A stretch of 64,000 nucleotides of DNA from Drechslera avenae (lineage: Eukaryota; Ascomycota; Dothideomycetes; Pleosporales; Pleosporaceae), in NCBI GenBank assembly GCA_034640345.1, contig JAXRVH010000076.1, forward strand, positions 20,999 to 84,998. The letters run 5' to 3'. A program made the translations under genes and the position numbers. Numbering within the stretch: position 1 is the stretch's first letter; every line of letters begins with the position of its first letter. The notes below the pieces were generated by a model. It made no database searches and had not been told where the DNA came from. It worked only from the letters and a program-made list of their open reading frames with translations. Of the stretch, positions 34,876 through 45,166 are shown in pieces.

Positions 34876-37514
34876 CACTAGCTAGGAGGATGGCCGACCC
34901 GCACCGGCCACAGGGTTGCGCGAAGGGGTTGATTTTATTCTGGTGCGAATGAAGGAGGTTGAAATTGACACCAGATATCGCCACTTCTAACCGAGGCGCC
35001 AAAGAGATCCAGAGTTGACCAAGATCGGATGGATCTGGAACCGGGCACTCGGAACCGAACTACGGGAACCAAAATAATACTCATTAACGCTAAGCAGATA
35101 TAACACATGCACATGGCCAAGAAGGCGACCAGGGAACTATTGTACGTCATAGTGATCTTGCAGCCAATGGCGTCATGAACGTAGACGCGAGTGCTCGACC
35201 CAACGACTGGCTCGCAACAAAGTACTATTCGCAATACGAAGACAGTCTAAGAGATTGCATTGCAAAGTTGAACGCAACTGCTAGCTTGCAGTCAGACAGC
35301 TCGCCCTTCAAGGATCAACTTGGGAATCAGTAAAGAATCAACCTATTCGTGGCGCGAAGGATGTCTATTGGAAGAGCAACACATAATCTCAAATCACGAT
35401 CCAGAGTATGTGAATGTATGGAAAAGAGCAATGCGAAACGCTAGTGTATTTTCCAACAAGTCTCAATACAAAGCGCTACCAATGCAACCTCACCCACCGA
35501 CCGCTTCAGCGTCGCGAACCCCCAAAAACCCATCCCACCACTTGCGGAAGTCCCCATCGACCCAATCCCTCAGCACCTTTAAGCTCTTGACCAGCCGATA
35601 TGTCTGCACCGTATTCGCCGTGTTTCCCAAGGGAACCGAATGGAAGATCTGAATATTCGACACCGGTTTGCGAATGTCCGAATTCGATAGGTGGGGGGCG
35701 TTTGAGGGCGTGACCCGGGCGAAGAAGAGCGACCACGCTTCGGATTGGATGTCGATGAGCGGAAATACAGTCTGTGAGAGGATATCAGAGGGATCTGGGA
35801 CCATCACGACGGTGAGAGACGGTGTCGGTTCCTGCGTCTGTGGCTGCTCCGCTCGCGACATCCTACCACGTCTCCCGCGGCTTTTCCGTCGACCTCTTGT
35901 GACCATCTCCGATTCTAATCGGCTAGGCCGTGCCTCTGCTGCCGGCTTCTTCACCCCAAGCGGAGCAAGCTGCTCCATGAGTGCCTCGATCCGTGCCACC
36001 TGCGCCGCCACCCACACGCCTAGTTGTACCTTCGCTTCCTCCACGGTCCGACTCTCGGTCTTGGTTTCGATCGATATAGCGATAGGTCGAGCGCGTAGAC
36101 CCTCGTAGCCAACGTGGTTGATGGAATCGGTCGACATGCCGATGAGGGATGATACAATGTCGCGTGCGGGACTGGAGGGCTCCAGGTGAATGGCGTAATC
36201 GACGATCTTGCCAGTTGTGAGGTTGTTCGAATGCGTAGGGCGATATTCCGGTGTGATTCTCGCTGCAGTTCTGGATGGTGTAACTCTGGTTAGCGAAGCT
36301 CTTTGAGTGTCCCAAGGTCGTGGGCGGGCCGAAGAGTACTTACACGCTTCGGAACCCAACACTCGTCTCATCGTTTCCCAACGCCAGCTCCAGCACTTTG
36401 GTGTGCACGCGATTGTTCCACTCGGTCTCATGGTCCCGGTTCACTGAACATCGGTGCGACAGCGAAACGATGTCCTGTATGGTCCGCAGCTCCCACAGCA
36501 GCTCATCCACTGACCTTTCATCCGATGCGTCAAATTGGTGCTGCTTCACCTTGCCCATGTCCGCCTCCGCCAGCCGTTGTTTGAGTCTCGCAGGCACCAC
36601 AGGCCCGTCGCCCACATCCTCCAGCTTCTCCAAGAGTGCAAGCCCATTTTCACCGAGCTGCTCCCGTTTTGAAGCGGTAGTGTTCGCCAAGTGTGTGTAT
36701 ATCACTCCATTTCCAACGTTCCACAAAGAAGTAATTTTCTTGGGGCTGGCCGAGCGGTTGGAAGATTGCGACTGTGTGTGCGATCGTGTAGGCGAACGGG
36801 CCAGGAGGTCGTCATCGTCTACGATGGGCTCGTTGGAAAGAGCCTCTTTGTATGAAAGATTAGGAACAGGATATGCGCTGCGTGCGAAGCGGTCCGGGCG
36901 AGGCGTCGTATAGTCGATATCGTCGATATCGTCAGGCGAATACGCGTCGTCGGGAAATTGCCGTTGATTTTTCCACGGCGAGGGAGTTCGCATGCGCTTC
37001 TTATCAATGCTCCTTTTCGGCTGCGACGCATTGCTCTGGGGGGAAAGCATGAACATGTTCTGGTCGTTCGCTGCAATCTCGCCCAGCACAACACGGCGTA
37101 TCTTCTTTCGCGGGCGCGGGCTCTTGCGAGTGTCGTGCTGCCGTCGCTTGCAAGTGCGCAAGGAAGAGGGATATGGTTGAGTGCGTGCGCGAGGTTCAAG
37201 TTCGCGGATCCAGGCGGCAACTGAGATGGGATGCATTGAGGGCGGGGAGAAGTGGAGAGGGACAGGATGGCTCGACGTAGAGTCGATGTTGTTTTGGTGG
37301 TCCGGGCTTCGATTGACTCGGCGGGGCAACCGTCGATTAGTGGTTGCGCTTTGCGTGCGAAGCGCCGACCCGCCGACCCGCCGACCTTCCAAACTCCCGG
37401 CGAAGAACATCCTTCTCTTCAACCAAAACCACCTTGAACATCGGTTAACAAGAAATCTCGCCTTCTGCGCAAGGGTGTGGCCGGTGCGGGTCGGCCGTCC
37501 TCCCTGCCATCAGT
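34876..37514. mobile_element. Candidate mobile element with ~40-bp terminal inverted repeats enclosing a PD-(D/E)XK gene
   Basis: The left end reads CACTAGCTA then GGAGGATGGCCGACCCGC (34,876-34,926). The right end, inverted (37,514-37,460), reads CACTGATGGCAG then GGAGGACGGCCGACCCGC. Over the 43-bp core the arms differ at four positions and one indel. The only gene inside is the intact nuclease-like gene at 35,490-37,236. The terminal motif recurs at 3,676 and, diverged, near 33,000 at ends of other transposon relics. Both ends begin CACT, as in CACTA-type elements, but I see no target duplication (flanks ATAC and GCGA). The boundaries are thus supported by inverted symmetry only. Confidence 0.5.
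35490..37236 (-). CDS. PD-(D/E)XK nuclease-like protein, two exons, intact
   Basis: Exon 1 (37,236-36,344) starts MHPISVAAWIRELEPR. Intron 36,286-36,343 (58 nt) has a GTAAGT donor and CTAACCAG acceptor. Exon 2 ends TGA at 35,490; total 562 residues with the frame intact. Residues 1-230 are basic, Ser/Pro-rich and probably disordered, with nuclear-signal-like clusters (RKSPRPRKKIRR). The C-terminal domain carries the nuclease-like signature KIVDYAIHLEP (Asp327) and PIAISIETK (Glu371, Lys373), followed by EEAKVQLGVWVAAQ, as in the fungus-specific PD-(D/E)XK families expanded in Pleosporales. Nuclease activity is expected from the motif, not shown. It is the sole gene between the terminal inverted repeats at 34,876 and 37,514. 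The gene may also simply be a resident gene with repeats inserted around it. Confidence 0.8.
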
Positions 37515-38113
37515 GGCGATGTGAAGAACCTTATGTGATCAATGTGTGTTTGTAAATGCCGCTAATTATGGTACATGGAAACGGCTAGCTAGTTGGCGGC
37601 ACTAAGAAGAGCAGCCAACCATCGGAATAATTGTAGGCCCGACACAGTTAGGCAGCAGTGGATAGAGAACCCCGCACTTTTGCGACTACAACTCTTAAGC
37701 CATTCTTCTTTTACTACAAGATTTACACTTATCTACTTGATCGTCTAACACATCATTTCTTTATATAGCTCCGTTGTTGCTAGTTATAGTGGGTAAAGAG
37801 ATGGAAGATGAGTGGTCATTTACGGTAGCCTAGCAAGTCTTGCTAAGATTAACAGATCTAGCTAACACTGTGATTAGAAGGTACGTTTCTAGCCTCAGAT
37901 AATTATTGCAACACTAAGACGCATTATTGCAGGAAGTAAGTTGAGCTGTAAATACTGAGATGCGAGGCTGGTGCTAATGCTGGTGTGTCTGGTGTTGTAA
38001 GACGTAAGTTAACCTGTAAATGCTAAGATGTGAGGGAGCTCTCGTTCTCCTGCTCGCAGGTGACGGTGCCCTTGACGTTGGAGTCACCACGGAGGACGGC
38101 GACTGTGCACACA
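37515..38113. other. No recognisable feature
   Basis: AT-rich sequence with no supportable gene or repeat. Confidence 0.5.
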
Positions 38114-38785
38114 TTAGCACCCATTCCATATCAACTCCAATATCTCTCCCGCTACACAGGCTCGTCCCGTCTCGCCGTTTGGGGGCAGCAGCTGCCCATC
38201 AAGGTCTCCCAGCGCGGCGCGGCGATTGGCGAGAGCTGCATGGCGGCCAGGAACATCCGCGCCTCCAGCATGGTCCTCACGGCTACTCTCTAGCCTAATG
38301 GAGCGCGTGCCCTTCCTCGCATCACCGAATGAATGGTGTAGCAGCGTACAAAACGTGCTCAATCTCGCTCGGACAGCTCGGACAGCTCGGACGGGTGCCC
38401 CGCGCCACGCTAGGACGGCAGCTTCGCCCCAACCAATAAGACTTAAACGTACCGGCTTTGACCATTGTGACGGTGTGTGTAGATTAGATAGATTGGGATG
38501 TGTTAATTGTTGGTAGTAGTGGCTGGAGTCGTGTAGATGGTAGTGTAGAGAGGGAGAATGGTGCGTGGTAAGCTTCGGCTCCTCGTCGAGCGGGGCATTG
38601 GTGTCCACTGACGCAACTGAGCTGCTGGATTCCGAAGTTAGCTCCGAGTCCCGCCCTAGCAGATGATTAATGAATTCAGCCTCAATGCTCAAGCAGAAAC
38701 AGCTAGCCAGGTATCGCCCCATTCTTGCACACATGGGTGTGTTGTCGCCGGATGCGATCGGCACAGGCAACCCGTTTCGGATCAT
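38114..38785 (-). CDS. Unrecognised 223-codon ORF
   Basis: A true ATG (MIRNGLPVPIASGDN) opens a frame of 223 codons. It contains a short tandem repeat at about 38,371-38,395 (GGACAGCTC units) that reads as RAVRAV on this strand. The text has no motif, and a plus-strand frame in the same DNA looks equally plausible (38,030-38,293). I keep it only because of its length. Confidence 0.22.
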   Translation of the reverse strand: MIRNGLPVPIASGDNTPMCARMGRYLASCFCLSIEAEFINHLLGRDSELTSESSSSVASVDTNAPLDEEPKLTTHHSPSLHYHLHDSSHYYQQLTHPNLSNLHTPSQWSKPVRLSLIGWGEAAVLAWRGAPVRAVRAVRARLSTFCTLLHHSFGDARKGTRSIRLESSREDHAGGADVPGRHAALANRRAALGDLDGQLLPPNGETGRACVAGEILELIWNGC

Positions 38786-38989
38786 TGCCAGACAGTTGCA
38801 AGATTTTCATGTAGCTAAAATGTGGTACGCAATTGCGAGGGTATTACATTGCACTTCTCCTGTATCTCTAACGCGAAAACACCATCAACGTAAATCATTT
38901 GCTATTTTCGTAACTACACTGGGCGCCAATTTCTCGATGTATTTCATTGCACAATCAAGAGAAAACGACAGATATCATAACTTCCTCCT

Positions 38990-40070
38990 CTAAGCCGCCT
39001 TGATCTTCTCTTTGAGGATGTCCTTGAGCGTCTCGGCATCAGCAGCGAACTTGGAGATACTTTCCCGCAGCTTCTCGACAGCCATCTGCTCCTCGTTGAA
39101 GTCGAAGCGGAAGAGTGCCTCGTCGTTGATGTACGACTTCTTCTCGATGTTGAGCGAGTTTGCGTCGGAAGCGTCGAGCTTCTTGGGCACCTCGTCCTTG
39201 GAGTTGTAGAGCTGCTCAAGCAGGTTGGGCTTTTGGAATTAACACTGATTCTAGTTTTCATTTCCGGAATTACTCACAGCAATGGTCAGGTAGTCGCAGC
39301 CAGCGAGCTCGGTGATCTCGCCAATGTTCCTGAACGAGGCACCCATGACAATGGTGTTGTAGCCGTACTTCTTGTAGTAGTTGAAGATACTGCCAACGGA
39401 CTTGACACCGGGGTCCTCCTGGGCGGAGTACTCCTTCTTGGTGGCGGCCTTGTACCAGTCGAGGATACGGCCGACGAAGGGAGAGATGAGGTAGGCGCCG
39501 GCCTCAGCGGCGGCAATGGCCTGGGGGAGGGCGAACATGAGGGTCAGGTTGCAGTTGATGCCGTGCTTGGACTGGAGGATCTCGGCGGCCTTGATGCCCT
39601 CCCATGTTGAGGCAATCTTGATGAGGATGCGGTCCTTGTCAATGCCGGCCTCCTTGTAGAGCTGCGCAGGTTAGCATCCGCGGTATCCGATTGGTGGTGA
39701 ATCACGGGGCACGTACGTCGATGATGCGCAGGGCCTTGTTCACCGACTGCTCAGTGGAGAAGGAGAAGCGCGCATCCACCTCAGTTGAGACCTTTCCGGG
39801 GATGATCTTGAGGATCTCGCTGCCGAACTGCACGAGCAGGTTGTCGAGTGTGATGTCGACCTGGTGGTCGAGGTCCCGGCCGTGCTCCTTGCCGTACTTG
39901 ACGGCGGCATCGATGAGCTTGGCGTACTCGGGCTTCTTGGAGACGGCGAGGATGAGCGAGGGGTTGGTCGTCGCATCCTGGGGCTTGTACTTGTCGATGG
40001 TCGCGAAGTCGCCGGAGTCGCAGACGACCACGGTGCCGGTGGCCTTCAATTGATCGAGGGAGGAAGACAT
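38990..40070 (-). CDS. TAL1: Transaldolase, three exons, intact
   Basis: Exons 40,070-39,717, 39,661-39,278 and 39,229-38,990 are joined by introns of 55 and 48 nt (GTACGT and GTGAGT donors). The product is 325 residues, the usual length for eukaryotic transaldolase. Family landmarks include VVVCDSGDFATIDKYKPQDA, TTNPSLILAV near the N-terminus and the Schiff-base lysine in RILIKIASTWEG (Lys133). The protein moves a dihydroxyacetone unit from sedoheptulose 7-phosphate to glyceraldehyde 3-phosphate in the non-oxidative pentose phosphate pathway, in the cytosol. Codon use is strongly C/G-ending, unlike the neighbouring sequences, which suits a highly expressed core gene. A Copia fragment begins about 260 bp upstream of the start codon. 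Confidence 0.97.
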
Positions 40071-40329
40071 GGTCTGTGGCTTTCGCGGTTTAGTTGTGGG
40101 GCGATTAGAGGAACTGCTTGGAGGAAATTGGGGGAAGAATAAAGTAGGGCAGTGTGTTGGGAATGATGCGGGAAGCTGCATTGTTTTGCTTTGGCAGCTG
40201 CTGCCCCGCCGCGTGGAAAAAGCGCGTCGCCGCAGCGTCACAGTGGCGACGAGTTTGCGATTGCGCCGACCTTACCGACGCGGCCGAGAAACCAACAGCA
40301 ACGGCCATGGCGCGCACTGGGCCCTCCAA

Positions 40330-40740
40330 AACCCATTGCATCGTATCAATAGCCAAAAGGCCGAATACCAACGAATTGTGGGCTCCCTCATGTACATTAT
40401 GCTTGGAACCAGAGGAGACATCGCATTTGCAGTTTCTATAGTGAGTCGTCATCTAATGAACCCTGGACCGCAACACATGAAGCTCGTTCGGCGTATCTTG
40501 CGGTATCTCAAGGGCACAAGGGGCCTTCGGCTCACGTGTAAGGGCCACCTTCAGATGCTGAAAGGATTTGCAGATGCAGACTGGGCCGGTTGTCACGACA
40601 CTCGACGATTGACTGCTGGATATCTGTTCGATATCGGGAGCGGAGCAATCAGCTGGCAATCTAAGCGCCAGAGCGTCGTTGCCATTTTAACCTGCGAAGC
40701 TGAGTTCATAGGGCAAACACAGGCAATCGAGGGCCCCTAA
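40330..40740 (+). mobile_element. Ty1/Copia retrotransposon fragment (RNase H end of pol)
   Basis: The frame reads EYQRIVGSLMYIMLGTRGDI, then VSRHLMNPGPQHMKLVRRIL, YLKGTRGL, GFADADWAGCHDTRRLTAGY and SGAISWQSKRQSVVAILTCE, ending in TAA at 40,738. These are standard end-of-pol motifs of Copia elements. The 5' nine-tenths of the element and recognisable LTRs are absent. The fragment lies in the upstream region of the transaldolase gene, in divergent orientation. Confidence 0.92.
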
Positions 40741-40754
40741 GCTTTCGCGGGCCC

Positions 40755-41042
40755 TCAAATGGCATTCCTGGTGATCTTATAGTCGCTGTCAACAACTTCC
40801 GTGCAGAAGGCTGGTCCAAGCAACCGGTTTATAAAGCGCGAGTTAGATTGTTCGTCGGCGTCATAGGCGAGGACCGTCCTCTCCTCCGGTCCGATATATT
40901 CAGGGGCTTTGTTAATATGTAGCGCTTCCCTAATATTGAATGCAGCATAATGGTTCTTCAGTTTGATCGAATCGACCATGTGGTGGGCTCTTACGCGGTT
41001 CAGTTCGTATTCTGCATGATATTTGATACGCTTATGAGCCAT
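40755..41042 (-). CDS. Hypothetical 95-residue ORF
   Basis: A true ATG opens a frame (MAHKRIKYHAEYELNRVRAH) with protein-like composition (NIREALHINKAPEYIGPEER, DEQSNSRFINRLLG). It ends 15 bp from the Copia fragment. It could be part of a mobile element or a small gene. I recognise no family. Confidence 0.3.
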   Translation of the reverse strand: MAHKRIKYHAEYELNRVRAHHMVDSIKLKNHYAAFNIREALHINKAPEYIGPEERTVLAYDADEQSNSRFINRLLGPAFCTEVVDSDYKITRNAI

Positions 41043-41899
41043 GTTGCGCTTACTGTTGGGTTCTTCATATAGAAGCTGGATTTGCCCATTTTGGTCGGTA
41101 GCCGAACGATCGAGTCCGATCTCGAATCCGTCGACCGGGACGTTATTGTCCTAAGGTAGCATGTTGCCTGATTGATCTGGACTAATCGTTCGAGTAGCGT
41201 TGTCAGGGAATCATCTCGCTATCTCCCAGCTAGGCGAAGAATTAAAATGGTACATGTACTAGCAGGTGAGAGTAGTATAGAAAAGGACCTCCTTAGTAAC
41301 GCATTTTTGTTGTTTGCCTGCCTATGATATGATGTAGAAGAGACTGTGGCTCTGTCATCGACCTGTCATAGCACTGCAATGCAAGCCATATCTACCTGTT
41401 CACATTCTTGCCTGTGTGGCAGAGAAAGCCGAGAAGTAGGAAACGCTATTTTCTTCCGGAAAATACCGTTTGAACGCATGGATTCTGCGCTACTAACCAT
41501 GGTGAGTCAGTCTATCTCTTCAAGGACGGAGCTTAAGTAAAGGCAAAAAGGTAGTGTAAGCTGTTGTCTGATTTCTAAAACTATTCGTGCAGAGTATAGT
41601 CACATGGCGTGATACGATGTGCAATACGACGAAGTTGAAGGCGACAAATGACATCATGACGGAGGCTAAGCCGATATGACCCGCGCAACATTAAATCCGT
41701 AGAGTCAGATTATAAAACCGCTCATGGAACATTCTACAGGGATTCATACAAGAAGTTCTCAAAGTAATTACTACATAAAAGTGTCAACAGAAAATGCTTC
41801 GTTCCTTATGCAGGAATGTAATATCTCCTGTGGCACAGATAAGAGAATCCATAGGTAGATTGCGGGTCTCAATCCTAGATACGTTTCTTGCGAACCAGG
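41043..41899. other. No recognisable feature
   Basis: No gene is seen. The string GTCCTAAGGTAGC at about 41,147 resembles a conserved large-subunit rRNA core, but its flanks do not (see rejected items). Confidence 0.45.
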
Positions 41900-41901
41900 T
41901 A

Positions 41902-43764
41902 ACGTACTCCACAAGTGGGTGGCCTTCCCAAGTGGGTGGCCGGGATTTGCCAAGACCCCACCAAAACTCTACTCACATCGCGATGCCTCCACGTAACAAC
42001 GTATTATCAGACCAAAACGAAAGTCAGATACAGCTTGCAATTAACGCTCTTAAACAAGACCCAAAACTTACCCTATATCGTGCTGCAACAACCTACAACG
42101 TGCCAGAAAGGACCCTTAGACGACGACGCGCTGGAACACCCTATCGACGCGATTGCGCACCTAAATCAATGGCTCTTCGAGGATCTGAAGAGGTAGCAAT
42201 TGTTAGGCATGTTTTGAAGCTATCAGAGCAAGGATATCCGCCTCGGCTTGCTGACGTCGAAGAGATGGCCAATTCTTTGCTTACTATCCGCCACCAGAAG
42301 GTAGTTAGCAAGAACTGGGCTGCAAACTTCGTAAAGCGCCGCCCTGAGCTTAAAGTCAAGTTTAATCGAAAGTATGACTATAGTAGAGCCCTCTGCGAGG
42401 ATCCTGAGGTTATAGGAGGTTGGTTCCGCCTGGTACAGAATATGAAAGCTAAGTACGGCATCTAGGACGAAGACACATACAATTTTAATGAGACTGGCTT
42501 CATGATGGGTGTGATATCGACTGGCGCGGTAGTTACAGCAGCGGAGCGTCGAGGACGGCCAAAAACCGTTCAGCAGGGCAATCGGGAGTGGGTCACAGCT
42601 ATCCAGGGCATCAACGCGACGGGGTGGGCGATTCCACCCTTCATCATCTTCAAGGGCAAGCACCACCTCACTGCCTGGTACAAGGAGGAGAGCCTACCCC
42701 AGGACTGGGCTATTTCAGTCTCTAAGAATGGCTGGACGACAAATGAGCTTGGTATTAAGTGGCTAGAGCACTTTGACAATCATACAAAGGGGAGGGTTGT
42801 TGGCAGCCACCGCCTGCTAGTTCTCGACGGTTACGAGAGCTACAGCTCGATTGATTTCCACTAGCTTTGCGGGGAGAAGAAGATTATCACCCTCTGCATG
42901 CCCCCACACTCATCGCACCTGCTGCAGCCGCTTGATGTTGGCTGTTTTGCGCCGCTAAAGAAGGCGTATGGGTGCCAAGCCGAGAAGCTGATGCGCAACA
43001 AGATCACTCGCATCACAAAAACTAAGTTCTTGCCGTGTTTTATTGCCGCTCACAACGCCTCAATTACAAAGAGCAATATCCTAGGAGGCTTTCGAGGCGC
43101 TGGCCTAGTCCCACTTAACCTAGAGGCTGTAATATCGAAGCTCGACGTCCGGCTGCGTACTCCACCGTTGCCTACTGTCGAGGACGGTCCCTGGCAGTCG
43201 CAAACACCAAGCAATACCCTGGAATTCGGGTCGCAATCGAAGCTGATTCGTGAGAGGATGCAGAGGCACGTAGACAGCTCGCCAACTTCGATAATTGATG
43301 CCCTTGAAAAGTTCGCCAAAGGCGCGGAGATGATGGCGCATCAGATGGTGTTGATGCGCAACCAAGTCGCTGAGCCTCAAGCTGCCAATGAAGCCGCCAC
43401 GCGACGTAAATCGCATAAAAGAAAGCGAATACAGAAGGAGGGTACCCTTGCAGTTGCTGAGGGAGTGCGCTTAACAACGCTGAAGGAGTTTAACGCACGT
43501 AGTGATGGAAAGAAGGCGAGGAAGAGAGCGCGCGTTGAGGTAGGCGAACCTTCTCAAAGACACTGTAGACGCTGCGGCGAGGCAGGACACAACTTGCGCA
43601 CATGCAAGCAAGATGCAGCGGTAGATTCTGAGTAGAATAGCTTACTACGATTTCTAATTACTGTCCTGTACGGTGCTGTACTGTCCTACGTAGTTGTGAT
43701 TTTGGTGGGGTCTTGGCAAATCCCGGCCACCCACTTGGGAAGGCCACCCACTTGTGGAGTACGT
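41902..43764 (+). mobile_element. Complete pogo/Fot1-type DNA transposon with perfect 65-bp terminal inverted repeats
   Basis: The element starts ACGTACTCCACAAGTGGG at 41,902 and ends with its exact inverse at 43,764. The first 65 bp of each end are identical. Both ends abut TA (41,900-41,901 and 43,765-43,766), the usual target duplication of Tc1/mariner/pogo elements. Each terminal repeat contains the 12-mer AAGTGGGTGGCC twice, 18 bp apart, possibly transposase-binding sites. Length is 1,863 bp and the transposase gene fills the interior. Perfect termini suggest a recent insertion. Confidence 0.95.
41983..43635 (+). pseudogene. pogo/Fot1-type DDE transposase with CCHC tail, inactivated
   Basis: One frame of 551 codons starts MPPRNNVLSDQNESQIQLAI. 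It has a psq-type helix-turn-helix (LYRAATTYNVPERTLRRR), a CENP-B-like domain (GYPPRLADVEEMANSLL, VVSKNWAANFVKRRPEL), the DDE domain (GNREWVTAIQG, VLDGYESYSS, PPHSSHLLQPLDVGCFAPLK) and a C-terminal zinc knuckle (CRRCGEAGHNLRTC). Two TAG codons at 42,463 and 42,862 stand where Gln fits the context. The first catalytic Asp is Asn (YNFNETGF, codon 42,487); the other two Asp (42,826 and 42,934) remain. All three lesions are C-to-T or G-to-A type. The protein cannot be active, so the intact ends could only move with help from a related source. Confidence 0.93.
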
Positions 43765-43778
43765 TATTCCAAATGAAG

Positions 43779-43927
43779 TGTCGCAGGCCAAGCGCTGTCA
43801 GGAACCTCATTACTAATGACGCCGTGCGACGGCCTTTATATAAGCTCAGCTAGGATGCTACAATCAATACAACATACACTCTCTCCTAGTTTCTCTGTCT
43901 ACAATACCCGCACCCAACCGTGCGACA
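43779..43927. repeat. Solo LTR with TGAAG target duplication
   Basis: The sequence starts TGTCGCAGGCC and ends CCGTGCGACA (TG...CA rule). It is bracketed by an exact 5-bp duplication, TGAAG, at 43,774-43,778 and 43,928-43,932. An internal TTTATATAA may be its TATA box. It is 149 bp long and has a relative at 25,655-25,808. No internal retrotransposon coding sequence is attached, so it arose by LTR-LTR recombination. It lies 8 bp from the end of the pogo-type element. Confidence 0.85.
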
Positions 43928-43932
43928 TGAAG

Positions 43933-44950
43933 CTTCTAGTCTTGACTAAAGTATATCTCTAGACCCAAGCACATACCCCGACTGGCACGGATAATCCCGA
44001 GAGTAGGAAATGTAAAATTCTCGCTAGGTTTCTCCTCGTCTCCGCTCTTGCCCCTCGGCGAATGATTATAGGAAATGTAGCAAAAGCATATACTAGCGCC
44101 AAATTTGTAGTGACATCGTCATTCGTTGGGTAGATCTTCCGGTGGAACAATTTGTTCTTAGCGAGGATTGCATCCACTACGCATCGAGGGACCTAGACAA
44201 AGCATAGAAGAGAGCAATGGCAGGTTTCGGAGCCCTCGCCTGAGGTGCCTATGTTCCTTTCCCAGATAGTCGCCTTGCAAACCCCTACAGGTATATACTC
44301 TCATATCTCGTGCAACACTAAATGACGACATGGCGAGACTGGGGTGTGCCCAACCTGCTGCAAGAAGGAAGGTCTACGCACGAGGAGTTGATCGATATAC
44401 TGCAGCATATGCTTGAGACAGACACCGTGAATACCTTCCGCTGTAACAGGGAAGGGAGGGCAAATAATATTTGCTTGGTCTAGACCATCTACTACAGTAC
44501 CTTACTATGGCTTAAGCACTACGTCTTACGTTGTAATTTCGGCGCACTGTGCCTAGTATAGCATACACCAACCACGCTCATGATTTTGACATTGGCAACT
44601 GCGGGGCCCGATCTAGTCGCGTCAAGCTTTCAATGGCTGTGACGTCAGGCTTGGCGTAGCCTTTCAATGAAAAAGGATGTGAAGCTGCGACTCGACACAC
44701 TGTACGAACGATTGAATACTACAAGACTTAGAACCTTACAAGGTGTGTGTTACGCCTGATGGTAGTACAGTAGAAAGGCAATGGCTAATAGGTCTACAGA
44801 CTACTCCCGTTACTCATAAACCAACATATCGTACGTCATCCGCCCCAAAAGTCCCCCCCAACCAACTCCTTCCCAATGCTCGTATGAGCTGTTTTTCCTT
44901 CACTTACCTTATCAGCCCGTATTTTAACTTCAATAGAACACAAGCCCAAA
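43933..44950. other. No recognisable gene; one CRE-like site
   Basis: No supportable ORF. A single TGACGTCA lies at 44,640-44,647, about 300 bp upstream of the small gene at 44,951; whether it acts on that gene is unknown. Confidence 0.4.
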
Positions 44951-45166
44951 ATGACCGCCCCTAATCCCGGCCGCCAGTCTCCCGACCCCGAACACCAGTC
45001 CGATGCACAGCAGGGTGCAATGGCGACGAATGTCAACAATCAAGGTGGTGCACCTTCACAAGAGTACGCAAAGGAGGCCAGCGATGACCAGAAGTCGAAC
45101 CTCGCCTCCAACCCTACGCATCCGCTTGCGAAGCATTCAGAGGAAACGACATCTAAGAAAGGGTGA
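44951..45166 (+). CDS. Small hydrophilic conserved-looking fungal protein, 71 residues
   Basis: The ORF starts MTAPNPGRQSPDPEHQSDAQ just after CAAA, a good start context, and ends SEETTSKKG. It is rich in Gln, Ser, Asn and Pro, has no hydrophobic core and should be disordered. The pattern (NPGRQSP near the start, SNLASNPTHPLAKHSEETTS at the end) resembles a small protein family common in ascomycetes whose function I do not know. No intron is needed. The upstream 100 bp is pyrimidine-rich, as in many fungal promoters. Confidence 0.65.
   Translation: MTAPNPGRQSPDPEHQSDAQQGAMATNVNNQGGAPSQEYAKEASDDQKSNLASNPTHPLAKHSEETTSKKG

Noticed and set aside
35668..37224. Long plus-strand ORFs opposite the PD-(D/E)XK gene
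   Set aside because: They are shadows of the GC-rich minus-strand gene; their text has no motif, while the minus strand has domain motifs and proper introns.
39233..40142. Plus-strand ORFs opposite transaldolase
   Set aside because: They are antisense shadows of the highly biased transaldolase codons.
41140..41175. Large-subunit rRNA core (GTCCTAAGGTAGC)
   Set aside because: The short match to the universal core is not supported by either flank, so it is probably chance.
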